Assembly (NCBI GenBank): GCA_043819345.1
Contig: JBDREX010000013.1
Span: 1-39,067 of the forward strand
DNA length: 39,067 nucleotides
Reading direction: 5' to 3'
DNA from: CAYRDK01 sp043819345
Lineage (GTDB): Bacteria > Omnitrophota > Gorgyraeia > Velamenicoccales > Velamenicoccaceae
The position numbers and the translations under genes are program-made. This document shows, one piece after another, positions 25,161 through 31,794 of this stretch; within the stretch, counting starts at the first letter, position 1, and every line of letters starts with the position of its first letter. The notes beneath the pieces are model-generated. The model saw only the letters and a list, made by a program, of their open reading frames with translations, was not told the origin of the DNA and made no database searches.

Positions 25161-25901
25161 CTACATACACATTCCACCATCAACAACAATTGTCTGCCCT
25201 GTAATATAACCTGCTTGCGCAGAAGCCAAAAATAAACAAGCTTGTGCTACATCTTGCGCGACCCCTAATCTATTTAACGGAATATTTGCTAACATGCGGG
25301 TCCGCTGCTCCTCTGTTAATTTATCCGTCATAGCCGTTTGGATAAAGCCAGGTGCGACAGCGTTAACATTGATATTTCTTGAGGCAAGCTCTTTAGCTAT
25401 TGACTTCGTAAAGCTGATAATCCCGCCCTTAGATGCCGCATAATTAGCTTGCCCAGCGTTGCCCATAATGCCAATGATCGATGCAATGTTAACAATCTTA
25501 CCGCTTCTTTGCTTAACCATGTACTTCGAAACAGCCTTCGTACAGCTAAAAACACCCTTTAAATTTACAGAAAGAACGCTATCCCAATCAGTTTCACTCA
25601 TCCTTAAAAGCAAACCATCTTTTGTAATGCCAGCGTTGTTAATTAATATATCAAGATGCTTAAAATTGTCAAGTATTAAATTCATCATATCTTCAACCTG
25701 TTTAAAAACAGTAACATCCGTCGAAAAACTCATGGACTTACGCCCCAAAGCCTCAATCTCCTTCTGCGTAGATTGAGCAGCTTCCAGATTTACATCACAT
25801 ATGACAACATCGCTGCCTTCTTTGGCGAATAATAAAGCGATCTCGCGGCCAATCCCCCTGGCCCCTCCTGTTACTAAACATACTTTACCTTCAAGATTCA
25901 T
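25161..25901 (-). CDS. fabG: 3-oxoacyl-ACP reductase
   Basis: The 246-aa short-chain dehydrogenase reduces 3-oxoacyl-ACP with NADPH. TGGARGIGRE (11-20) is the nucleotide motif, NNAG is at 88-91, and Ser141, Tyr154 and Lys158 form the catalytic set (YAASK). The C-terminal TGQTIVVDGGMCM is typical of FabG. The ATG at 25901 has AAGGAG upstream. Its position between fabD and acpP distinguishes it from other SDRs. Confidence 0.97.
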   Translation of the reverse strand: MNLEGKVCLVTGGARGIGREIALLFAKEGSDVVICDVNLEAAQSTQKEIEALGRKSMSFSTDVTVFKQVEDMMNLILDNFKHLDILINNAGITKDGLLLRMSETDWDSVLSVNLKGVFSCTKAVSKYMVKQRSGKIVNIASIIGIMGNAGQANYAASKGGIISFTKSIAKELASRNINVNAVAPGFIQTAMTDKLTEEQRTRMLANIPLNRLGVAQDVAQACLFLASAQAGYITGQTIVVDGGMCM

Positions 25902-25969
25902 AATAAGCTCCTTACATAACAAACCATAATTCTATAACTCAATAACGCTTTTCCACTAACAGCTATGCC

Positions 25970-26893
25970 TTAAACTCTGGCCTTACGGCTCTCTAAAACT
26001 TCATTCCAATTCCCAACAGAAATAACCGTTATGCTTCTGTCAATCTTCTTCAATAATCCTTTAAGAACTGTACCCGGCCCGATCTCAAAAAAAGTATCAA
26101 CCCCTTTAGAAAGCAAATATCTCATAGAGCGCTCCCAATAGGTTGTCGTATTAACCTGTTTAATCAAGTTGTCTTTTATGATCTGTGGATTCGTCTGCGG
26201 CTGTGCATCAACATTACAAATTATCGGAATACGGCCCTCATGAAATTTGATTTTATCAATTTCTAACCGCAACTGTGATCCCGCCTCATCCATATATGAA
26301 CAGTGGAAGGCACCACTAACATCCAGAGCGATCACCTTCTTGGCCCCTTTACGCATTAACCCATCTGCCGCAGCTTCTAATTGCTGTGAACCACCTGAAA
26401 TCACAACTTGGCCCGGACAATTCAAGTTTGCGATTTCGCATCCCGTATCCTGACAAACAGAAGCCACTTCGCCTTCTTCAAGGCCTAAAACACAACTCAT
26501 CTTGCCTGGCCTTTTCTGCGCAGCCGCGTCCATAAACTCTCCGCGTTTTCTCACCACATAAACCGCATCCTCAAATTCAATGATATCTGCCGCAACCAAC
26601 GTCGAATACTCGCCTAAGCTTAAACCTGCTGTATAAAGAGGCACAAGAGCTGAATCCTCAGATCTTAATGCTGCAAGCGCAGCTATGCTAACAGTCAAAA
26701 TAGCCGGCTGACAATTTTGCGTCTTTGTCAACTCTTCAGCAGGACCCTGAAAACACAAGTCGTCAAGCGGAAATCCTAAAACCTTATTGGCTTTCTCAAA
26801 TATCTGCCTGGCAGCCTGGGAATTTTCATAGAGATCCTTGCCCATGCCAACAAATTGAGCTCCCTGCCCCGGAAATATAAACGCTGCTTTCAT
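25970..26893 (-). CDS. fabD: Malonyl-CoA:ACP transacylase
   Basis: The 307-aa enzyme loads malonate onto ACP. FPGQGAQFVGMG (7-18), the nucleophile Ser92 in GLSLGEY, Arg117 and His197 in SGAFHCSYM are visible. The residue before the nucleophile is Leu where E. coli has His (GHSLG), a variant common in other phyla. The ATG has AAGGTGG upstream. It lies 76 bp (with a repeat) after fabH and 68 bp before fabG. Confidence 0.97.
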   Translation of the reverse strand: MKAAFIFPGQGAQFVGMGKDLYENSQAARQIFEKANKVLGFPLDDLCFQGPAEELTKTQNCQPAILTVSIAALAALRSEDSALVPLYTAGLSLGEYSTLVAADIIEFEDAVYVVRKRGEFMDAAAQKRPGKMSCVLGLEEGEVASVCQDTGCEIANLNCPGQVVISGGSQQLEAAADGLMRKGAKKVIALDVSGAFHCSYMDEAGSQLRLEIDKIKFHEGRIPIICNVDAQPQTNPQIIKDNLIKQVNTTTYWERSMRYLLSKGVDTFFEIGPGTVLKGLLKKIDRSITVISVGNWNEVLESRKARV

Positions 26894-26934
26894 ACCACCT
26901 TCAATATTTTTATAATTTTAATAACTTATGACTT

Positions 26935-26977
26935 TACCTACCTGCCGGTGGGCAGGCGTCTGGTGTCCTTGTGACCT
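26935..26977. repeat. CCTGCCGG palindrome plus GGTCACAAGGACACC repeat beside fabH
   Basis: CCTGCC-GGTG-GGCAGG (26941-26956) is a 6-bp-stem palindrome that begins with the same TACCTGCCGG seen at 13630. It is followed by GGTGTCCTTGTGACC (26963-26977), itself a short inverted repeat and similar to the repeat at the leuD end. The cluster starts four bases from the fabH stop and occupies most of the fabH-fabD gap. Confidence 0.55.
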
Positions 26978-26980
26978 ATC

Positions 26981-27967
26981 TTACCATTCAATAACACAGG
27001 ATCCCCACACAAGACCAGCACCAAAAGCATCAAGGACAACAATATCGCCACTTTTGATTCTACCCGAAGAAAAAGCCTCGCTCAAAGCAACAGCTGTTGA
27101 GGCCGAAGACATATTGCCATACTGGGCAACGTTGAAAAAAATCTTCTCTAAAGGCAGGCCCATCTTTCTGGCTACCGCGTCTAAAATCCTTAAATTCGCC
27201 TGATGAGGAATAAAGCAATCAATATCCTCAACACTAAGTTTACATTTTTTTAAAGCCCTGCAGGCAGCATCGGACATAATCTTAACCGCCAATTTAAAAA
27301 CCTCGTTTCCCCTCATCTTAATAAAATGCAACCTATTGTCTAACGTTTCTTTTGTAGCCGGATGTTTGCTGCCGCCGCCTGGAAGCATCAAAAGCTCACT
27401 CAAAGAACCATCGCTACCCAAATAATTAGAAAGGATTCCGCCTTCTTCAACAAAAGAAAGCACGGCAGCCCCGGCCCCATCACCAAAAAGAACACATGTA
27501 TTTCTATCTTCCCAATCCGTCACCGCAGATAATTTTTCAGCCCCTACAACTAAAACATGCTTATAGGCCCCACTCTTAATAAACTGCTCTGCGACAATAA
27601 TCCCATAAACAAAACCAGCACAAGCAGCACCTACATCAAAACAAGCAGCTTTCTTCGCGCCCAACAGATCCTGTAAAAGACACGCCGTCGCCGGGAAAGG
27701 CATATCAGGCGTAATAGTCGCAACAATAATCAAATCAAGGTCTTCGGCCTTAATTTTAGCATTTTTTATAGCAATCTGCGCGGCTTTAAAAGCAAGTACA
27801 CTCGTTGATTCATCTTGGCCAGCGATATGCCTTTCTTTTATGCCTGTGCGCGTTGTAATCCATTCATCACTCGTTTCAACCATCTTTTCGAGATCTTTAT
27901 TTGTAAGGATCTTTTTTGGCACATAAGAACCTACCCCAATAATACCAACTCTTTTTTGCGAATTCAT
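26981..27967 (-). CDS. fabH: 3-oxoacyl-ACP synthase III
   Basis: The 328-aa KAS III starts fatty-acid synthesis by condensing an acyl-CoA primer with malonyl-ACP. Cys116 (VGAACAGF), His255 (PHQANLRI) and Asn285 (QYGNMSSAS) form the catalytic triad. GDGAGAAVL (162-170) is also typical. Primer choice (acetyl or branched) cannot be read from the sequence. The start is 3 bases from the plsX stop with a weak AAGAA ribosome site, implying coupling. Confidence 0.97.
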   Translation of the reverse strand: MNSQKRVGIIGVGSYVPKKILTNKDLEKMVETSDEWITTRTGIKERHIAGQDESTSVLAFKAAQIAIKNAKIKAEDLDLIIVATITPDMPFPATACLLQDLLGAKKAACFDVGAACAGFVYGIIVAEQFIKSGAYKHVLVVGAEKLSAVTDWEDRNTCVLFGDGAGAAVLSFVEEGGILSNYLGSDGSLSELLMLPGGGSKHPATKETLDNRLHFIKMRGNEVFKLAVKIMSDAACRALKKCKLSVEDIDCFIPHQANLRILDAVARKMGLPLEKIFFNVAQYGNMSSASTAVALSEAFSSGRIKSGDIVVLDAFGAGLVWGSCVIEW

Positions 27968-27970
27968 TTC

Positions 27971-28975
27971 TTATGCTCCAGACAATGCTCTCTTAGCCTG
28001 CTCTAAAATATTTTGATTAATATTGCGTTCCACTTCTTCCTTGGCAAAACGAATAGCATTCATAACAGCTTTTGCACTTGAACGGCCATGTCCAATAATG
28101 ACAACGCCATCTACCCCAAGCAAAGGCGCTCCACCATACTCCGAGTAATCAATTTTCTTTTTAAAATTCCTAAAGCTTGCTCTCGCGAAAAAAAGGCCAA
28201 TCTTGCCCCAAATACTTGAAAGCAATTCACGTTTTAAGAATGTAGAAATCGTATCCGCCATACACTCAGAAACTTTTAAAGTGACATTACCAACAAAACC
28301 ATCACAAACAACAACATCACACGATCCAGAAAAAATATCTTTTCCTTCCACATTGCCGATAAAATTAATAAAGCTATTTTCCAGAAGCTGATACGCTTCC
28401 TTCATAGAACCCGTACCCTTCGTCTCCTCTTCTCCAACATTCAAAAGCCCAACACGAGGATTTTTTTTGCCCAGGATCTGCTCAAAATATGCACTGCCCA
28501 TAATGCCATAGTGGAGAAGATGGATGGGTTTTGGATCAATGTTAGCACCAGCATCAATAATCAAAGACACGCCCTGTAAATTAGGCATCACAATCGCAAT
28601 TCCTGGCCGCTCAATAGACTCAAGTAAACCTAATTTTAAAGTTGTCGCACAAACTACACCACCTGTATTGCCGGCACTAAAAAAAGCATCTGCTTTGCCT
28701 TCTTTCAGCAAATTAACGCCAACAGAAATAGATGATTTTCTTTTCTTGCGAATAGCAACGGCTGGAGATTCATCCATGCCAATCACTTCTTCGGCATGGA
28801 CAATTTCTATCTTGGCTGGATCAAACTTATATTTTGCGAGCTCTTCCGAAATCCTGTCTTTTATCCCCACAAGACAGACACAAACGTTAAAATTTTTTAC
28901 GGCCTCAATGGCGCCTTTAACAACAACTTCAGGCGCATGATCTCCACCCATAGCATCTACAGCAACTCTGACCAT
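27971..28975 (-). CDS. plsX: Phosphate acyltransferase PlsX
   Basis: The 334-aa peripheral membrane enzyme makes acyl phosphate from acyl-ACP for phospholipid synthesis with PlsY. AVDAMGGDHAPEVVVKGA at the N-terminus is the family signature, with FFSAGNTGGVV (98-108) and VCDGFVGNVTLK in the middle. rpmF-plsX-fabH-fabD-fabG-acpP-fabF is a widely conserved order. It starts 9 bases after the rpmF stop. Confidence 0.97.
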   Translation of the reverse strand: MVRVAVDAMGGDHAPEVVVKGAIEAVKNFNVCVCLVGIKDRISEELAKYKFDPAKIEIVHAEEVIGMDESPAVAIRKKRKSSISVGVNLLKEGKADAFFSAGNTGGVVCATTLKLGLLESIERPGIAIVMPNLQGVSLIIDAGANIDPKPIHLLHYGIMGSAYFEQILGKKNPRVGLLNVGEEETKGTGSMKEAYQLLENSFINFIGNVEGKDIFSGSCDVVVCDGFVGNVTLKVSECMADTISTFLKRELLSSIWGKIGLFFARASFRNFKKKIDYSEYGGAPLLGVDGVVIIGHGRSSAKAVMNAIRFAKEEVERNINQNILEQAKRALSGA

Positions 28976-28984
28976 GAAGACATC

Positions 28985-29203
28985 CTATCTTTTTTTACTT
29001 TTCTTCTCTTCTTTTTTTATTTTTTTGCTTTCAAAGTCCAGAACCTGCTGCCCATCATAATAACCACAGGTTCCACACAACCTGTGGGATAATTTTGGTG
29101 ATTTACATTTCGGGCATTTACCTACTTCGACAGCTTCTGCCTTCCAATGCGCTCTTCTATTCCTGCCACGCATTTTTGAATGTCTTCTCTTTGGATTTGG
29201 CAT
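28985..29203 (-). CDS. rpmF: Ribosomal protein L32
   Basis: The 72-aa L32 of the 50S subunit starts with MPNPKRRHSKMRGRNRRAHW and carries two CxxC pairs (Cys30/33 and Cys43/46), so it is the zinc-binding form. A lysine-rich tail extends beyond the core. GGAG eight bases upstream serves as ribosome site. A palindrome (29228-29266) lies in its leader, and a terminator-like hairpin separates it from yceD, so it may begin a new transcription unit running through the fab genes. Confidence 0.97.
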   Translation of the reverse strand: MPNPKRRHSKMRGRNRRAHWKAEAVEVGKCPKCKSPKLSHRLCGTCGYYDGQQVLDFESKKIKKEEKKSKKR

Positions 29204-29227
29204 ACCATTATCTCCTTAAATGAGGCT

Positions 29228-29266
29228 CAATAACTTATAAACATCAAATATGCGAATAAGTTATTG
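29228..29266 (-). promoter_or_regulatory. 11-bp palindrome with 17-base spacer in the rpmF leader
   Basis: CAATAACTTAT (29228-29238) and its exact complement (29256-29266) flank 17 bases, beginning 24 bases before the rpmF start. It has no T tract, so it is not a terminator. It could be an operator for a lipid-synthesis regulator of the downstream plsX-fab genes or an mRNA hairpin. Both are inference; it does not match the FapR operator as I remember it. Confidence 0.5.
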
Positions 29267-29417
29267 GACCGAATTTACCCTGAGCGACAAAAGAAAATTT
29301 CAACAAAATTTTCTTCGTAATTGTGCGCAGAGTCATGTTCATTCCTTGTTTTTAGAGGCCATGATTTACGGAAGAAATCTTCCTTGGCCATCTTTGACAT
29401 TCTTTTTTAAAATAAAA

Positions 29418-29461
29418 AAGATTAAGCCATCAGGTTTTTATCCTAATATTAACCTAATCTT
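29418..29461 (-). terminator. Terminator-like imperfect hairpin at the yceD stop
   Basis: AAGATTA/TAATCTT (29455-29461 with 29418-29424) closes an imperfect stem with an inner ATTAGG/CCTGAT helix. It is followed on the minus strand by TTTTATTTT. It overlaps the yceD stop codon. The inner mismatches make it weaker than the other terminators here. Confidence 0.45.
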
Positions 29462-29876
29462 CCTTTGTTTTACACTTGCAAACACTTCTATTTAAATTGC
29501 TACCACATCGCGAACAAAGCCCACGGCAATCATGGCGACAAAGTATTTTCTGCGGATAACTTAAAATCAATTCCTGGCGAATATTGTCATCCAGGACAAT
29601 ATCTTCTTTCGCAAGATCAACAGAATAAATCAATCTGAAGCTCTTGTCACAAAAACCATCAAACTTATCCAGACAACGAGCACATGTCAATTCTACAGGT
29701 GCTCCGATATGCACATGCACATTAACAATACCACTATCCCTTTTTGCAAAAACTTTGATATTTAATAGGCCCTTAAACTCCAAGCCTTCAATATCAATTT
29801 CCAGTTTTTTAGGATCCCATTCCTGGAAAAAATCAACTTCCTGTCCATCTGAAAGCCTGGCTAGCTGAATTTTCAT
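29454..29876 (-). CDS. yceD: YceD/DUF177 family protein, 23S rRNA accumulation
   Basis: The 140-aa protein matches YceD/DUF177 by the central VELTCARCLDKF with the Cys65/Cys68 pair, the following beta-rich segment and a cysteine-rich C-terminus (Cys113, 117, 121, 124, 133, 135, with GLCSRCGSNLN). The family is implicated in 23S rRNA accumulation and is almost always next to rpmF, as here. The cysteines probably bind zinc. The gap to rpmF is unusually long (250 bp) and contains a terminator-like hairpin. The start is 9 bases from coaD's stop, with a weak ribosome site. Confidence 0.88.
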   Translation of the reverse strand: MKIQLARLSDGQEVDFFQEWDPKKLEIDIEGLEFKGLLNIKVFAKRDSGIVNVHVHIGAPVELTCARCLDKFDGFCDKSFRLIYSVDLAKEDIVLDDNIRQELILSYPQKILCRHDCRGLCSRCGSNLNRSVCKCKTKED

Positions 29877-29885
29877 TTCAAGCTG

Positions 29886-30365
29886 TTATTTCATCTTTTC
29901 TTTAAGAGCACGCTCAACAAAGCTAGGCAAAAAATAAGACAAATCCGCTCCCATCTTAGCTGCCTCTTTTAATAATTTCGAAGAAACATAACTATACGAT
30001 TCTGAGGGCATGAGAAAAATAGTTTCAATATCGTCCGCCAATTTTCTGTTTGTCAAAGCCATCTGAAACTCATATTCAAAATCAGACAACATGCGCAATC
30101 CACGAATAACAATACTAACATTACTCTTCCTGGCAAAATCAACAACAAGCCCTTCAAAACTCACAACTTTAACAGAATCCATCCCCTTAAAAGTTCGCTT
30201 TAAGAAGTCAACTCGCTCTTGCACAGAAAATAAAGGTGCCTTTTGTGAATTAGGCGCGACAGCCACAAGAACTTCATCAAACAGCTTAACGGCCCGATTT
30301 ACAACATCAATATGCCCATTCGTAACAGGATCAAAAGTACCAGGATATATGGCTTTTTGGCGCAT
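29886..30365 (-). CDS. coaD: Phosphopantetheine adenylyltransferase
   Basis: The 159-aa enzyme adenylates 4'-phosphopantetheine, the penultimate step to coenzyme A. YPGTFDPVTNGHID (7-20) holds the nucleotidyl-transferase TxGH motif (His18), and the C-terminal YVSSKLLKEAA corresponds to the ISSSxxRE segment, with Lys where Arg is usual. Length is normal. GAGGGAAG precedes the ATG. It follows rsmD as in many bacteria. CoA made here also feeds the ACP prosthetic group. Confidence 0.97.
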   Translation of the reverse strand: MRQKAIYPGTFDPVTNGHIDVVNRAVKLFDEVLVAVAPNSQKAPLFSVQERVDFLKRTFKGMDSVKVVSFEGLVVDFARKSNVSIVIRGLRMLSDFEYEFQMALTNRKLADDIETIFLMPSESYSYVSSKLLKEAAKMGADLSYFLPSFVERALKEKMK

Positions 30366-30401
30366 CTTCCCTCTTAAAAAACCTACTCAAAGTGTTTATT
30401 A

Positions 30402-30953
30402 TTAAGAATTGACGGAAAAAACAGAAATTTTTATACTCCCGTAAACAAGCTCTTTCAACAAAGTCAATCCCTCGATAGGAATATCAAGCTCATCTTTTTT
30501 AGAACACTCTACAATAACGAAACTACGAGGATGTAATATACCACTGTGCACAAGGCTTTTCAAGGCTTTTTTTGCCAGTCCTTTATAGTAGGGCGGGTCT
30601 AAAAAAACAAGATCAAAAAGCTTTCCCCTTCTACCTAAAATCTTTAAGGCCTTATCGGTATCCTGAGTAAAAACTTCCACATTTATCCCTCGTATTCCCA
30701 AACCCTCAAGGTTTCTATGTATCAAATAACTGCACTTTTTGTCTATATCAATAAAACAAGCCCTCTCGGCCCCCCGTGATAAAGCCTCAATGCCGAAAGC
30801 GCCACAACCGGCAAACAAATCAAGCACACAAGCCCCTTCCACAACACCAGATAAATAATTAAAGATCGCCCCCCTCACCTTATCCTGCGTAGGACGGATT
30901 TGCCTTGGAAAATCAATCTTCCTGCCTTTATATTTACCCGCGATTATGCGCAT
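30402..30953 (-). CDS. rsmD: 16S rRNA (guanine(966)-N2)-methyltransferase
   Basis: The 183-aa SAM methyltransferase shows MRIIAGKYKGRKI, the SAM loop LDLFAGCGAFGIEALSRGA (44-62, split), acidic FIDID and the N6/N2-methylase motif DPPY at 119-122. Together these define the RsmD family. recG-rsmD-coaD is a common neighbourhood. The ATG has GGGGGAC upstream. It is 23 bp from the unknown membrane gene before it. Confidence 0.96.
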   Translation of the reverse strand: MRIIAGKYKGRKIDFPRQIRPTQDKVRGAIFNYLSGVVEGACVLDLFAGCGAFGIEALSRGAERACFIDIDKKCSYLIHRNLEGLGIRGINVEVFTQDTDKALKILGRRGKLFDLVFLDPPYYKGLAKKALKSLVHSGILHPRSFVIVECSKKDELDIPIEGLTLLKELVYGSIKISVFSVNS

Positions 30954-30976
30954 AACTTAATGTCCCCCTGCTAATT

Positions 30977-31525
30977 TCATAATTCTTGTTTCTCAAAATC
31001 AATAGAAAAGAGAATACAACGCTTTATATTTAAAAAGGTTAAAGCAAGAAGAACAAAAACAATAATAAAACTTCCGCAAAAAACTTTTATTGACCCCGAA
31101 ACAAACGGATTAATAAATAAAAAAATTAAAGAAAAAATAAAAACAATCATTATACATAAAAAAGATGCTCTTAAGGATTTCTTTATATTTTTTTCTTCAT
31201 CGCCATATACTTTGAAAACCTTCAAGAAATCTGCATAACGGACTTTCTTTAAGTTACGAATTGGCGTTATCTCAGAAATTGGAAGGTCCTCTATTAAAGC
31301 TAACTCTTTTCTTAAGTGGCTACAAATTTCATCTCTCTCCCACAAAACAACTTCGGAGCCTAACCCATCTACACTCTGAATAGTTCTCACTACGTGTTCA
31401 ACAGTTGATTTCAATCGTTCTCTTGTAAGTTGTAATTTAAAAACAGCAAAAACACCCAAAAGCCCAAATAAAGCTGCCATGCTCTGCGCTAGAGTACTAT
31501 AAAAATAAAATCCAACCTGTTCCAT
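30977..31525 (-). CDS. Unknown membrane protein with three hydrophobic segments
   Basis: I do not recognise this 182-aa protein. It has one hydrophobic segment near the N-terminus (about 8-30), a central polar region of roughly 85 residues with mixed charge (KVRYADFLKVF near the end), then two closely spaced hydrophobic segments (about 117-140 and 146-168) and a short charged tail. No catalytic motif is visible. The start at 31525 is set by AAGGAG six bases upstream; an adjacent ATG at 31528 is possible, and a TTG at 31549 less so. The gene is more AT-rich than its neighbours, notably at 31021-31160. It separates recG from rsmD, which are usually adjacent, and lies beside the MITE-like element, which suggests acquisition. 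Confidence 0.75.
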   Translation of the reverse strand: MEQVGFYFYSTLAQSMAALFGLLGVFAVFKLQLTRERLKSTVEHVVRTIQSVDGLGSEVVLWERDEICSHLRKELALIEDLPISEITPIRNLKKVRYADFLKVFKVYGDEEKNIKKSLRASFLCIMIVFIFSLIFLFINPFVSGSIKVFCGSFIIVFVLLALTFLNIKRCILFSIDFEKQEL

Positions 31526-31625
31526 CATCTGCTCCTTTGAAATTTTCAAAAACCGTTTCTAGTCATCTTGTTCTACCACACCAAATTATACCCAAAGTGT
31601 CTACGTTTTTATACTCTCCCTAACA

Positions 31626-31793
31626 ATAGCGGTTTTGATTTAATAAAAGCAAAATGTTTGCAGGCCGAGCGGGCATGGATCCCTGCCGTTTTGCTTTGCA
31701 AAACAGCAGGGAGAGCGAGGCCGAAACTCAAGCGCGGATTTGCCACGCTGGGGCAAGTCAAGCGTTTTTGCGACATTAAATCAAAACCGCTAT
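31626..31793. mobile_element. 168-bp MITE-like element with 19-bp perfect terminal inverted repeats
   Basis: Left end ATAGCGGTTTTGATTTAAT (31626-31644) and right end ATTAAATCAAAACCGCTAT (31775-31793) are exact complements. If the element proper is GCGG...CCGC, it is flanked by TA on both sides, as with Tc1/mariner-IS630-type insertions. The inside is GC-richer than the surroundings and contains a 31-base hairpin (31681-31711; CCCTGC plus GTTTTGC arms, one mismatch, TTT loop). No plausible protein is encoded. It ends one base from the recG stop codon. A large bidirectional RNA structure is an alternative reading; a T tract is absent. Confidence 0.7.
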
Positions 31794-31794
31794 A

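Noticed and set aside
29275..29400. Minus-strand 41-codon ORF (starting MSKMAKEDFF) in the yceD-rpmF gap
   Set aside because: It has an in-frame start and stop but no clear ribosome site and no resemblance to a known family. It overlaps no conserved feature, so it may be chance in an AT-rich control region.
31626..31793. Integron attC site as an explanation for the inverted-repeat element
   Set aside because: The ends lack the paired RYYYAAC and GTTRRRY core sites, and no integrase or cassette array is present.
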